24,511 nucleotides of DNA from Methanocella sp. (lineage in GTDB: Archaea > Halobacteriota > Methanocellia > Methanocellales > Methanocellaceae): contig NZ_DATJPM010000007.1 of NCBI RefSeq assembly GCF_035506375.1, positions 1 through 24,511 of the forward strand, written 5' to 3'. Within the stretch, counting starts at the first letter, position 1. The number at the start of each line of letters is the position of its first letter. The notes beneath the pieces are model-generated. The model ran no database searches, was not told where the DNA came from, and saw only the letters and a list, made by a program, of their open reading frames with translations. The translations under genes and the position numbers were made by a program. Of the stretch, positions 7,578-15,225 are shown one piece after another.

Positions 7578-8666
7578 ATGTCAAATAATTTACTGAATGT
7601 CATAAAAGAGGTCTTTAGCACCTATAATTATTCCGTTAGCACCTCGCTGCAGGGCTTTGACCTCCTTGCGGAAATGCCGGGCAACCGGGTCGGCATCAAG
7701 CTCGTTGACGACGCTTCCGCGGACGACCTTAAAACGCTCCTTGACGGCGTGAGCGGCAACGGCCTCAAGGTTTTATTTATCACAATGGCCGGTTTCTCGG
7801 ACGACGTGAAGAAGCTCGGCAGCCAGAGGGGGCTCATGATGTGGGACCGGTCGGAGCTGGAGAGGCAGATCGGGAAGGCTGTGCTCTCTGGATGCGAGAC
7901 ATCGGCCCCCGCGAAGCCCGCCGGCGACGTATCCTCGCTTACGAGCGAGCTGTACGCCACGAGGGCCGCGAAGCCGGCCCCGAAGCCGGAGCCCGTGGAG
8001 AAGATGACAGCGCCCGCCGGAGAAAGCGAGGTCATCGAGGCCGCCGAGGAAGAGCCGGCCCCGAAGAAGGCGAAGCCTAAGGCCGCAGAGGACTCCGGGG
8101 GCGTTTCGATACCGCTACACGCCATACCCATTAAGGTTAAGCAGGCGGACGCCGTGAAGATCTCGGGCGCCATCGGCCGGGCCGAGGACGTCGAGCTCTC
8201 GATCAAGTTCATACCCTTCTGGAAGTACGATTACAGGCTGGACGTGCAGTCCCAGTACAAGGACCTGACTATCCCGCTGAACAGCAAGGGCTCCCGGGTG
8301 ATCAACGCCATCAACAAGCAGGTGGACCCGGCGCCTACGATGCCGGCGGTCGAGGCGGTCGACCTGCCCGACGCCCCCTATAACGTGGAGGAGAGTGTCG
8401 TGACAGAGGAGGAGGCCCGCGCCATGGCCATCAAGGCAATCGTGGACGAGAACACCAAGACCGTCCGGTTCAAGGGCACCCAGGGCGAGGCGGCCATCGT
8501 GGAGCACAAGAAGTTCCAGCCCCGGCCGCAGGACATCGAGATGGAGATGGAGTTACTCTATATCCCCTTCTGGGCCGTGAGAAGCCACAAGGGATACATG
8601 GAGATCAACGCCTACGACGGCAAGCCGACCAAGATGCCCATCGATGACGGGGCCGAAATACTATAA
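7578..8666 (+). CDS. Conserved protein, N-terminal nuclease-like fold, unknown function
   Basis: This 362-residue protein cannot be assigned with certainty. Residues about 1-105 resemble restriction-endonuclease-like (PD-(D/E)XK) folds: an opening helix, GFDLLAEMPGNRVGIKLV, a strand KVLFITMAGF, then GLMMWDRSELERQIGKA. The usual acidic residue of the E-x-K motif is replaced (VGIK), so catalysis is doubtful. Residues about 110-180 are an Ala/Pro/Glu/Lys linker. The C-terminal half has paired motifs KFIPFWKYDYRLDVQ and LLYIPFWAVRSHKGYMEIN, which look like an internal duplication. The ATG is preceded by AAAGGAG with good spacing. It points away from the NrpR-like gene across 73 bp, so the two share a divergent promoter region. 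Confidence 0.6.
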   Translation: MSNNLLNVIKEVFSTYNYSVSTSLQGFDLLAEMPGNRVGIKLVDDASADDLKTLLDGVSGNGLKVLFITMAGFSDDVKKLGSQRGLMMWDRSELERQIGKAVLSGCETSAPAKPAGDVSSLTSELYATRAAKPAPKPEPVEKMTAPAGESEVIEAAEEEPAPKKAKPKAAEDSGGVSIPLHAIPIKVKQADAVKISGAIGRAEDVELSIKFIPFWKYDYRLDVQSQYKDLTIPLNSKGSRVINAINKQVDPAPTMPAVEAVDLPDAPYNVEESVVTEEEARAMAIKAIVDENTKTVRFKGTQGEAAIVEHKKFQPRPQDIEMEMELLYIPFWAVRSHKGYMEINAYDGKPTKMPIDDGAEIL

Positions 8667-8738
8667 GCCAGAATAAACTGGCATAAAGTATTTGTAGACA
8701 CGTAAAAAATTACGGATTACTAACTTAGGTGATTGAAA

Positions 8739-9053
8739 GTGAAAGTAACTGATAAAGCGGCAGAGCAACTCAAGACGCTCCTGGACAAGGAGCAGAAGAA
8801 GGACTCTCTCATTCGCATTTATTTCGCGGGCTACAGCTGCAGCGGGCCCCAGTACGCCCCGGCCCTCGACATGGAAAAGAAGGAGGAGGACGTGGTCAGC
8901 AACATGAACGGCATCAACGTGGTCTACGACAAGAACCTCGAGAAGGACCTGGAGCCGTTCGAGCTGGACTACATCCAGACCCCCTACGGAGAGGGCTTCA
9001 TCGTCCGCAACCCGAACGCTACCTGCGGCCCGGATTGCAGCGGATGCCACTAG
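8739..9053 (+). CDS. HesB/IscA-like iron-sulfur protein
   Basis: This protein of about 104 residues belongs to the HesB/IscA-like group linked to iron-sulfur cluster assembly or carriage. Visible features are the opening VTDKAAEQLKTLL, a central GYSCSGPQYAPAL with one Cys (about residue 34), and a C-terminal CGPDCSGCH with three cysteines (about 96, 100, 103). Classical IscA ends in C-G-C; this spacing is closer to the HesB-like (seleno)protein group, here with cysteine throughout. I chose GTG at 8739 because AGGTGA at 8727-8732 sits 6 nt before it; a TTG at 8733 would be too close. It follows the previous gene by 72 bp. The partner scaffold is not in the window. Confidence 0.8.
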   Translation: MKVTDKAAEQLKTLLDKEQKKDSLIRIYFAGYSCSGPQYAPALDMEKKEEDVVSNMNGINVVYDKNLEKDLEPFELDYIQTPYGEGFIVRNPNATCGPDCSGCH

Positions 9054-9080
9054 GCGGGCATCCGTAACTCCTTTTTTAAA

Positions 9081-9461
9081 AACTTTTACTGTGTTGAATT
9101 ACTCCCGTATTTTAAGCTTTTTAAGGGCACGGAGGGCACTATTTTCACCACAAAGGCACGAAGAGCACGGAGGCCCACAAAGTTTTCTTTTTAGATTAAG
9201 TTACAAAGTACACAAAGCCGGTTCATTGACATCAGGGCATGAAGGATACAAGGGCATAGTGGAATGAGCAAGAGCACTTTTTGCCATCGTGCCTTCGTAT
9301 CCTTTGTATCTTATAAGTTCAAAAAGCGGCTTTGTGACCTTTGTCTCTTAATTATAAAAAAGTCTTTGTGGGCCTCCGTGCTCTTCGTGCCTTTGTGGTG
9401 AAAAATAGTGCCTCCGTACACTCCGAGACTTAAAAAGGCATATTCAACACAGCATAAAAAT
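9081..9461. repeat. Long imperfect inverted repeat, MITE-like
   Basis: A large palindromic element fills much of the 9054-9763 gap. The 11-bp ends match perfectly (CTGTGTTGAAT at 9089-9099, ATTCAACACAG at 9442-9452). An inner arm of about 51 bp (9132-9182) is nearly perfectly inverted at 9364-9414, and a further weaker inverted pair lies around the centre (9240-9310). The arms contain AGGCACGAAGAGCACGGAGG-type purine-rich words. There is no open reading frame with transposase features. No clear target-site duplication was seen. It looks like a MITE or an intergenic palindromic repeat able to form a long hairpin. Confidence 0.8.
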
Positions 9462-9763
9462 TGAAAAAGATAATCGGAAGCTATCGATAAATTTGGCTAT
9501 TACGCAAACGATATAAATAAGACTACTTGCTAAACAATGACCGATCAAAATTCAACGCAGCAAAAACTTTTATTTTAAGCGCTCAAATAATTTTACGAAT
9601 GCTCGAAGACCGTTCAGCCACGAAGCGACTTAAAGCCGGCCTTAAGGTACACAAAGACATTTATAAATTATATTAAAAAGTCTCAGAGTTTCTTCAGCAG
9701 GCTTCAGCAAGCTTCGTGGTTGAAACCGTTTTCGTAGAGGCTTATTATGCCTGGAGTGGCTTA
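9462..9763. other. AT-rich spacer with relic repeat fragments
   Basis: No gene was seen in this 302-bp spacer between the long inverted repeat and the TrmB-type gene. It holds AT-rich tracts with several TATA-like words. Fragments such as GTTCAGCCACGAAGC (about 9610) and GCTTCGTGGTTGAA (about 9709) form an inverted pair about 100 bp apart and echo a piece at 6701-6714. These may be remains of another palindromic element. Confidence 0.5.
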
Positions 9764-10516
9764 TTATCTCTGGTATTCTTCGACGACTTCCGCGTCTTCC
9801 CACGCCGGCTCGAAGATGTACTCGAGCATGCTCCGGCACACGCCTTTATCCCTTATAAGCAGCCCGAAGTAGGCGGGCTGCGTGACCTTCGGTGGCTCCC
9901 GGATAGCGAAGGAGATGAACTCGCCGTCCACGATCATGAAGCGCACGTCCTTCGAGTACTCGTGGCTCCGCACCTCGGCTCCGGCATCCGTCAGGGCCCG
10001 GGTGTCGGAGAGTAGCTCCGGGTGCTTATAGGTAATAATCCGGACCAGGATGCCCCGCTGCACGGCGGCCCTGGTGGCGTTCAGCGACTGGTCGTCCAGC
10101 CATGTTAGCGAGCGCGAGATCATGTCGACGCTCTTGAGCGCCGCGTCGATATGCTTCGCGGTGAAGGCCGGCACGGCCGAGGCGTCGTCTAGGACGGCCT
10201 CGACCATGGGGCATTCCTGCTTCCTCGGGGCGGGCTGGTATGAGTAGATCTCGGCCTTTAGCTCCTCGAGCCTGGCGGGGAACATCGCCTGCAGCGACTT
10301 TCTGACGTCGTCGATGGTGAATGCCTCCCCTTCCCTTTTCACGGCGCCAGCGCCTTCAAGCTCTCCCAGGGCCAGTGAAATGGCGCGCCTGGACAGCGCG
10401 GTGTCCTCGTATATCTCGTCAAGGGTCGCCTTCCTCTTCACTGCCAGATAGGCGAAAACCTCGACCAGGGCACCGTCCAGCCCAAGGTCCCTCAGGATCT
10501 TCTCCAGCCTTTCCAT
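9764..10516 (-). CDS. TrmB-family transcriptional regulator
   Basis: This protein of about 250 residues has an N-terminal winged helix-turn-helix (about 1-70: LRDLGLDGALVEVFAYLAVKRKATLDEIYEDTALSRRAIS, read in parts) of the TrmB type. A linker follows, then a C-terminal domain (about 115-235) resembling the PLD-like effector domain of TrmB proteins (segments AAVQRGILVRIITYKHP, DVRFMIVDGEFISFA). TrmB proteins often sense sugars and control sugar or cell-surface genes. The next gene upstream on the same strand makes nucleotide sugars, so a regulatory link is plausible but not shown. The ATG at 10516 was chosen over a GTG three codons upstream because the helix-turn-helix starts at ERLEKIL. Confidence 0.78.
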   Translation of the reverse strand: MERLEKILRDLGLDGALVEVFAYLAVKRKATLDEIYEDTALSRRAISLALGELEGAGAVKREGEAFTIDDVRKSLQAMFPARLEELKAEIYSYQPAPRKQECPMVEAVLDDASAVPAFTAKHIDAALKSVDMISRSLTWLDDQSLNATRAAVQRGILVRIITYKHPELLSDTRALTDAGAEVRSHEYSKDVRFMIVDGEFISFAIREPPKVTQPAYFGLLIRDKGVCRSMLEYIFEPAWEDAEVVEEYQR

Positions 10517-10522
10517 ATTAAT

Positions 10523-10561
10523 CACTTATAGTAAGCACTTATCTCGTTAAAAGTATAAAAA
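10523..10561 (-). promoter_or_regulatory. Promoter and possible operator of the TrmB-type gene
   Basis: A minus-strand TATA-like TTTTTATACTTTT lies at about 10550-10561, which would start transcription near 10529. Overlapping that point are two direct repeats of CACTTAT on the plus strand (10523-10529 and 10536-10542), 13 bp apart. Such repeats over a start site are a typical place for self-repression by an archaeal regulator. Confidence 0.4.
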
Positions 10562-10582
10562 GGCCGTTGGAGATGAAAAAAG

Positions 10583-11758
10583 TTAAGAGCCGTTCACGTC
10601 GGTGGCAAAGTGCTCGTTTATCATGTCCTTTGTAACGCTCGTGTCCGCGGGCACGACGACCTCCGGCCAGATGCGCACGTCCGAATGTACCGTCACGTCG
10701 TTGCCGATCATGGCCCTGGGGCCGATTACCACGCCGTTCTCCAGTGTGCAGCTCTTGCCCAGCGTTATATCGTTGTCCATGATGGCGCCCGAGACGGAGC
10801 AGCCGGCGCCTATCCTGATGCCGTTGTACATGTACGAGGATAAAATTCTACAGTCGCTGCCGATTTGGCAGGCAGAGCCGATGGATGTGTACGGGCCGAT
10901 GAGCACGTTGTCTCCGATGGACGTATTGTCGCCAATGTACACGGGCCCGACGACGACCGAGTGCTTCCCGAAGGAGACGTTATTGCCGATATTGAGCGGC
11001 CCGTTGAGCTTCGCGCCCTCGTTCACCAGCCGCCCGTGGATATATGTGCCGGGCATGTTCTCCAGCATCCAGCGCTGTGCTTCTCTATAAGCCCGCGGGT
11101 TCCCGACGTCCGTCCACTGGCCCCGGGCCAGCCAGCCGCTGATCTTCTTGTTCTCGGCGAGCAGCTTAGGGAACAGGTCTTTTGCGAAGTCGTACTTCTC
11201 CTTCGGTATATAGTCCAGGACCTCGGGGCTGAGGGCGTAAATGCCCGTCGAGGCCAGGTTCGAGAAGATCTGCCCGGGCCCGGGCTTTTCCCTGAAGCGG
11301 TGGATGATGTGGTTATTGTCGAGGTCCACTATGCCGAACTCCCGGGGGTCGTCGATGCTCAGCGCCGATATGGTCACGAGACTTCCGGAGTGGTTGTGGA
11401 AATCATATAGCTCCCGCAGGTTAAGGTTCAGTACGTGGTCGCCGCCCACGATTAAAAAGGGGCCGTTGTCGAGGTACTTCTCGGCGTTCTTTACGCTGCC
11501 CGCTGTGCCCAGCTTCTCCTTCTCGTAGACGTACTTGATGTTGACGCCGAAGAGGGAGCCGTCGCCCAGGTATTTCTCGATGACCTCGCCCATATACCCT
11601 AAAGTGATGACGATATCGTTAAAGCCGTTTTTAGATAAATGCTCCACCAGATGTCCTACGGACGGCCTGTTCAGGATGGGTATGCTTGGCTTCGGCCTTT
11701 CGAACGTGAGCGGCCTGAGCCTCGTCCCGGCGCCTCCGCAGAGAATGCACGCCTTCAT
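10583..11758 (-). CDS. Sugar-nucleotide pyrophosphorylase (GMPP/GlmU-like)
   Basis: This 391-residue nucleotidyltransferase couples a sugar-1-phosphate to an NTP, giving an NDP-sugar for surface glycans. The N-terminal Rossmann-like domain (1-235) has the signature LCGGAGTRLRPLT with FERPKPSIPI, the metal-site region IVGGDHVLN, and GQWTDVGNP. The C-terminal ~140 residues are left-handed beta-helix hexapeptide repeats (GNNVSFG, IGDNTSIGDN, IGPYTSIGSA), as in GDP-mannose pyrophosphorylase-like and GlmU-like proteins. No acetyltransferase active site is apparent, so the helix is probably structural or regulatory. The substrate (mannose, glucose or GlcNAc-1-P) cannot be set from sequence alone. 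GGAGG lies about 8 nt before the ATG. Confidence 0.88.
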   Translation of the reverse strand: MKACILCGGAGTRLRPLTFERPKPSIPILNRPSVGHLVEHLSKNGFNDIVITLGYMGEVIEKYLGDGSLFGVNIKYVYEKEKLGTAGSVKNAEKYLDNGPFLIVGGDHVLNLNLRELYDFHNHSGSLVTISALSIDDPREFGIVDLDNNHIIHRFREKPGPGQIFSNLASTGIYALSPEVLDYIPKEKYDFAKDLFPKLLAENKKISGWLARGQWTDVGNPRAYREAQRWMLENMPGTYIHGRLVNEGAKLNGPLNIGNNVSFGKHSVVVGPVYIGDNTSIGDNVLIGPYTSIGSACQIGSDCRILSSYMYNGIRIGAGCSVSGAIMDNDITLGKSCTLENGVVIGPRAMIGNDVTVHSDVRIWPEVVVPADTSVTKDMINEHFATDVNGS

Positions 11759-12075
11759 TATACTCTATCCTCCATTTTTAGGCAGCCCGGTTTTACGGGC
11801 AGCCCGCTTCTGCCGAAGCAAGCGATAAAGTGATATCACAAATATTACTTACCGATATATAAACATGCTTCATTAAATTATGGTTTTTGTCGTAAAACAG
11901 CGTGTAAATACGCAGGAGCATCTCTAAAATGATAAATTAGGGATTTTTTATTGCCGGCCCGATAATTAATATGCAGGCGATGATTAACGATAATCGTATA
12001 TTAAGGGGCTCAAGCATGCCGGACTTATGTTCGAATAATTTTATATTATAAAAATTATGATATTATTGCTGGTGG
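11759..12075. promoter_or_regulatory. Divergent promoter region, pyrophosphorylase and hsp20
   Basis: No gene lies in this 317-bp gap. On the minus strand GTTTATATATCGG (11852-11864) is a clear TATA box. The expected start, near 11835, coincides with the perfect 10-bp palindrome GTGATATCAC (11830-11839), a possible operator. The resulting ~75-nt leader holds two copies of GGGCTGCC and a short hairpin (GCCCG/CGGGC). On the plus strand TTATATTATA at 12041-12050 is the hsp20 TATA box. Confidence 0.55.
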
Positions 12076-12516
12076 ATGATCGTGGCAAGATACATGTTGG
12101 ATCCGTTCGACGAACTGAAGCGGATCGAGGACAGGATCAGCCGGCTCTTCGAGGAGCTGCCGGAGGCGGCCGGCGCGCCGGCGGAAGGCTCGACGCAGAT
12201 GCCATACGTGGACGTGGTCGACCGCGGGAACGATATCGTCGTGACGGCCGATATGCCGGGCGTCGATAAAAAGGACATAAAGATAAACATCCGGGGCGAC
12301 ATGCTGGACATCAGCGCCGAGCGCAGGGCCGAGCTGGAGAAGAAAGAAAAAGGCTACCTGAGGCACGAGCGCAGCTACAGCCGGTACTTCCGGTCCATAC
12401 GACTGCCGGCAGCCGTCGACAGGAACAACGCGAAGGCCAGCTTTAACAACGGCGTGCTCGAGGTCACGCTGCCCAAGACCGAAAAGACGGAGACGAGCAG
12501 CATACCCGTCAGCTGA
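12076..12516 (+). CDS. hsp20: Small heat-shock protein, Hsp20/alpha-crystallin family
   Basis: This 146-residue small heat-shock protein holds unfolding proteins in the cytoplasm as large oligomers. The N-terminal arm starts DPFDELKRIEDRISRLFEELP. The alpha-crystallin domain (about 42-137) shows PYVDVVDRGNDIVVTADMPGV, KDIKINIRGDMLDISAER, and the closing ASFNNGVLEVTLPK with the conserved A-x-x-x-N-G-V-L-x-V-x-x-P pattern. The C-terminal tail ends with SIPVS, a likely I-x-V oligomerisation motif. The TATA box at 12041-12050 would start transcription near 12071. ATG 12076 is then almost leaderless; GTG 12082, 6 nt after GGTGG, is an alternative start. Confidence 0.93.
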   Translation: MIVARYMLDPFDELKRIEDRISRLFEELPEAAGAPAEGSTQMPYVDVVDRGNDIVVTADMPGVDKKDIKINIRGDMLDISAERRAELEKKEKGYLRHERSYSRYFRSIRLPAAVDRNNAKASFNNGVLEVTLPKTEKTETSSIPVS

Positions 12517-12520
12517 ATTC

Positions 12521-14092
12521 TTATTTGCCCCGGACCTCCCGGATCATTTCCACGGCCCTTTCGGCCTCCGCGGTGACGGGGCCCAGGTTGCCGTCGTGGT
12601 CGGCCAGGACGACGAGCATGTTCTTATCGTCCGCGCCCATGACCATGAGTGTGTGCCCGTCCAGGTCGACGAGGAGTCTCCCGAGCTTTCCCTGGCCCAG
12701 GTCTTCGGACGCCGCCTCCGCCGTCGTCAGGATGGTGGACGCGGCGAACGCGAGCCTCTCACCCTGGACGCCGCCCGGGATCTCGGCCGCCTTGAGGATG
12801 CCGCCCGTCGAGACGATGGCCGCGGCCCGGACTCCCCGCACGCGCCGCAGGCCGTCGATGATGGTGCCGAACTTTTCTTCCGTTCCCGAGCCCGGGCTCT
12901 CGACGACCATGCCGATCAGCGTCTCCAGCGCCTGCTGTACGTCGCGCCCGCTGCTCGAGCAGATGCTCATCACCGGCTCCCCGCCCCACAGGCCAAGCTG
13001 CTTTTTAATTTCTTCGGCGTCCATGGCGTTCCGGGCGTCCTGCTTGCCGGCCACCACGATGTAGGGCACGCCCTCCTGCTTCACCGTCCGGAGTATATCC
13101 AGGGCATTCTCGACGTCCGGCTTTGCGGAGTCTACCACGACGACGATGCCCATGGCGTCCACGGCGAACGCTCTCAGCGACGGTATGAACTTCTTCTGCC
13201 CTGGGGTGCCGAAAAGGTCAACGGAAAACCCTTTAATGGTCACCTGCGCGTGGTCGCCCGCGATGGTAGTGCCCATCCGGTCCACGGACACGGACTTGCC
13301 AGCCGACAGGGTCGCGGCCGTCCTCACGAACGTCGACTTGCCGGAGCCCTGGGGCCCCGTGATCAGGATTTTCGGGATGTGCACGGTGATGCCGCCGGGC
13401 CGGTTTACCTTGAACAGGGTGGGCTTTTCCGGGGGCTTTGCCCAGTCGCAGGCATGTACCTTAAAAAAGTGGCCGTAGATCATGTCGGCGCCCAGCCCGC
13501 CCACCTGGACGGCCGCGTTACACAGGCCATTCGTCACGTGCTCCATGAGCTCCGCGTCGTACCCGCGGTCGGTGAAATTATAGACGACGATGGCGCCCCG
13601 GAGCACGGCCATCTTGTTCCACCTGCGGGCGTGCCGTATCACTTCCTCGCCGCCGCAGGCGCAATGGTCGATCAAGGAGGACAGCGAGGAGAACGTGAGC
13701 ATGTCGCCCGGGGAGAGCATGTCGATGATGGCCGTGATGGTCTCATCACAGGACTCGATGCTCTCGGGGTCCTTTACGATGAAGCGCTCGCTTGATGAGG
13801 CCCCCACCAGGGGCGAGTATGCGTCGATGATCTCGAAGCTCCTTGCATATTTCGAGGTATCCCAGCCATAGTCCCGGAACCCGGACCGCGCCACTTCCGG
13901 GCTGTAGCCGCTGGCCACGTAGTAGCAGACCTCGTCCTCGGCCAGGTTCGTGAAGACAGACTGCATGACGAACACGTCGCTCTCGGATAACGGTTTACCG
14001 TAGAACAGCAGCGTCTTCCCTATGGGTATGCCGCCCTTCAGGCAATCGTCCAGCGTCGGTATGCCGGTCTTCTTCATGTTGCGGTTGATCAT
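12521..14092 (-). CDS. RecA-like / MglA-like GTPase / Roadblock fusion
   Basis: This protein of about 523 residues has three domains. Residues 1-225 resemble a RAD55/KaiC-like RecA fold (TGIPTLDDCLKGGIPIGKTLLFYG), but the Walker A position is degenerate (YGKPLSESD). Residues about 238-395 are a small Ras-like GTPase of the MglA kind: P-loop GPQGSGKST (246-254), Thr 275/276 for switch I, DLFGTPGQ (292-299) for switch II, GKQD (349-352) and SSSG for base binding. Residues about 405-523 are a Roadblock/LC7 domain (GTIIDGLRRVRGVRAAAIVSTGG, VDLDGHTLMVMG). In bacteria MglB, a Roadblock protein, is the GAP of MglA; here both lie in one chain. The ATG at 14092 overlaps the upstream stop (ATGA), so it is coupled to the RAD55-like gene. 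The pathway is unknown. Confidence 0.85.
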   Translation of the reverse strand: MINRNMKKTGIPTLDDCLKGGIPIGKTLLFYGKPLSESDVFVMQSVFTNLAEDEVCYYVASGYSPEVARSGFRDYGWDTSKYARSFEIIDAYSPLVGASSSERFIVKDPESIESCDETITAIIDMLSPGDMLTFSSLSSLIDHCACGGEEVIRHARRWNKMAVLRGAIVVYNFTDRGYDAELMEHVTNGLCNAAVQVGGLGADMIYGHFFKVHACDWAKPPEKPTLFKVNRPGGITVHIPKILITGPQGSGKSTFVRTAATLSAGKSVSVDRMGTTIAGDHAQVTIKGFSVDLFGTPGQKKFIPSLRAFAVDAMGIVVVVDSAKPDVENALDILRTVKQEGVPYIVVAGKQDARNAMDAEEIKKQLGLWGGEPVMSICSSSGRDVQQALETLIGMVVESPGSGTEEKFGTIIDGLRRVRGVRAAAIVSTGGILKAAEIPGGVQGERLAFAASTILTTAEAASEDLGQGKLGRLLVDLDGHTLMVMGADDKNMLVVLADHDGNLGPVTAEAERAVEMIREVRGK

Positions 14093-14751
14093 TCGATGAC
14101 CTCTTCGAAGGGGAACCACGGCGTGGGCCTGGGCGAGAGCCCCACGGCTCGCACCAGGCAGGCGCTATCCGTCTCCCGGACCTCGAGGGTGGCCCGGTAG
14201 AGCTGCCTGAGCGCCGCCATGGTCTTTTCATCGTGCATGCCCTCGTCCACGACGCCTATAGAGAGCCCGCCCGCCGCGTGGAGCCGCCCGTTCATCAGGT
14301 GGATGAAGCGGAAGACGACCGGCAGAGACGAGTACATCAGCAGCGTCGAGAGCGAGTCGATGCACAGCCTGGCCGGCTTCGCCCGAAACTCGTCAAGGAG
14401 CCTTGCCGCCCAGACGCCCATGCCCGTCAGGTCCTGGGGACCATTGACATATTTAATGTTCATCGTGTCCGCGCCCTCGATGCCCATGGGCCGGGACAAG
14501 CAGTCTATGATCCGCAAATTTCGAGCGTTCCCGTATGCGGTGAGCGAGTTCCTCCCCGTCTCCATGGTCGGCATCAGCACGACGCCATCACCGTCCTCGA
14601 GGCCCCTGCTGACCAGCGCGTAGAGGATGGCCTGCTTGCCGCCTGCCGGCGGCCCCTCGATCAGGATCCCCGAGCCGCCGGCCACGCCGCCGATGGCGGC
14701 GTCCAGCTCTTCCAGCCCCAGACGATATTTGTGCATGCCGCTCAATAACAT
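14089..14751 (-). CDS. RAD55/KaiC-like ATPase, altered Walker A
   Basis: This 220-residue RecA-superfamily protein is of the archaeal RAD55/KaiC-like type. It has GLEELDAAIGG before the nucleotide site, a Walker A-like GPPAGGKQ (33-40) in which the usual Ser/Thr after Lys is Gln, and a Walker B-like LCIDSLSTLL (about 129-138). Loss of the Mg-coordinating Ser/Thr suggests weak or no ATP hydrolysis. Single-domain proteins like this are often signalling or regulatory ATPases in archaea rather than recombinases. Its stop overlaps the start of the three-domain GTPase protein by 4 nt, so the two are made together and may form a heteromeric RecA-like assembly. The ATG is about 24 bp from the TATA centre and the mRNA is probably leaderless. 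Confidence 0.82.
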   Translation of the reverse strand: MLLSGMHKYRLGLEELDAAIGGVAGGSGILIEGPPAGGKQAILYALVSRGLEDGDGVVLMPTMETGRNSLTAYGNARNLRIIDCLSRPMGIEGADTMNIKYVNGPQDLTGMGVWAARLLDEFRAKPARLCIDSLSTLLMYSSLPVVFRFIHLMNGRLHAAGGLSIGVVDEGMHDEKTMAALRQLYRATLEVRETDSACLVRAVGLSPRPTPWFPFEEVIE

Positions 14752-14765
14752 TACGCTACCGCGCC

Positions 14766-14783
14766 GTATATATTTTATTTATT
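14766..14783 (-). promoter_or_regulatory. TATA-box region for the RAD55-like/GTPase operon
   Basis: Read on the minus strand, this AT-only stretch contains AATAAAATATATAC, a strong archaeal TATA candidate. Its centre is about 24 bp from the ATG at 14751, which predicts transcription starting at or next to the start codon. Confidence 0.55.
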
Positions 14784-14843
14784 AGTAATATATAAAACGT
14801 AAATAAACGTGCGCCCTATGTAATAAATAGTTTTCATCGCGTT

Positions 14844-14865
14844 AAAACTTTTATCAAAAAGTTTT
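14844..14865 (-). terminator. Hairpin directly after the RNase P RNA
   Basis: A perfect 9-bp inverted repeat (AAAACTTTT at 14844-14852, AAAAGTTTT at 14857-14865) surrounds a 4-nt loop. It begins exactly where the RNase P RNA ends on the minus strand. Its T-rich arms and position suggest transcription termination or 3'-end protection. Confidence 0.45.
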
Positions 14866-15185
14866 GTGCTCGTGAGTCGGGATAGTAAGCCCCCTTATGT
14901 TCTGGCCCGAAGGCCGACGGCATTCATCTATGCGCTACTACCGGGGCCGGGGCCTGGACGCCCCTGTATGGCCCGCTTCAGCTTGCACCCGCAGGGATTC
15001 ACCGTTTCATCGGCGCACGGGCGACCTCACCGTTTCCGGATCACCGCTTTAACCCGCGGCCGTGCCGTTTCTGTGCCATTGCCACGACTCTCGCCGTATG
15101 CCCTTGCGGGCATTTGCGTATCCAGGTGGTGGGGGGACTTTCCTCACCTCGAAGGCGGCGGCCGTCCCTCCCCTCTCACGAGCTA
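14866..15185 (-). ncRNA. rnpB: RNase P RNA (archaeal)
   Basis: This is the catalytic RNA of ribonuclease P, which trims 5' leaders from tRNA precursors. Read on the minus strand, the hallmark GAGGAAAGTCC lies near the 5' end (about 15136-15146). A universally conserved ACAGAAA segment appears at about 15066-15074, and a conserved GGCTTAC element lies near the 3' end (about 14887-14893). The ends pair perfectly: GCTCGTGAG (15183-15175) with CTCACGAGC (14876-14868), the P1 helix. The length of about 320 nt fits archaeal type A-like RNAs. A TATA-like CTTTAAATA at 15217-15225 (minus) predicts a start near 15195, so the exact 5' end may be up to 10 nt longer. Confidence 0.93.
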
Positions 15186-15216
15186 TGATAATTTGATGTT
15201 ACATCTTTCTGTCTCG

Positions 15217-15225
15217 TATTTAAAG
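15217..15225 (-). promoter_or_regulatory. rnpB: TATA box of the RNase P RNA gene
   Basis: CTTTAAATA on the minus strand sits about 26 bp upstream of the predicted RNase P RNA 5' end. It is the only TATA-like word at a fitting distance from the P1 helix. Confidence 0.5.

Noticed and set aside
12596..13795. A 399-residue frame opposite the GTPase fusion gene
   Set aside because: It is a GC-rich antisense shadow; the minus strand carries complete G motifs and a Roadblock domain.
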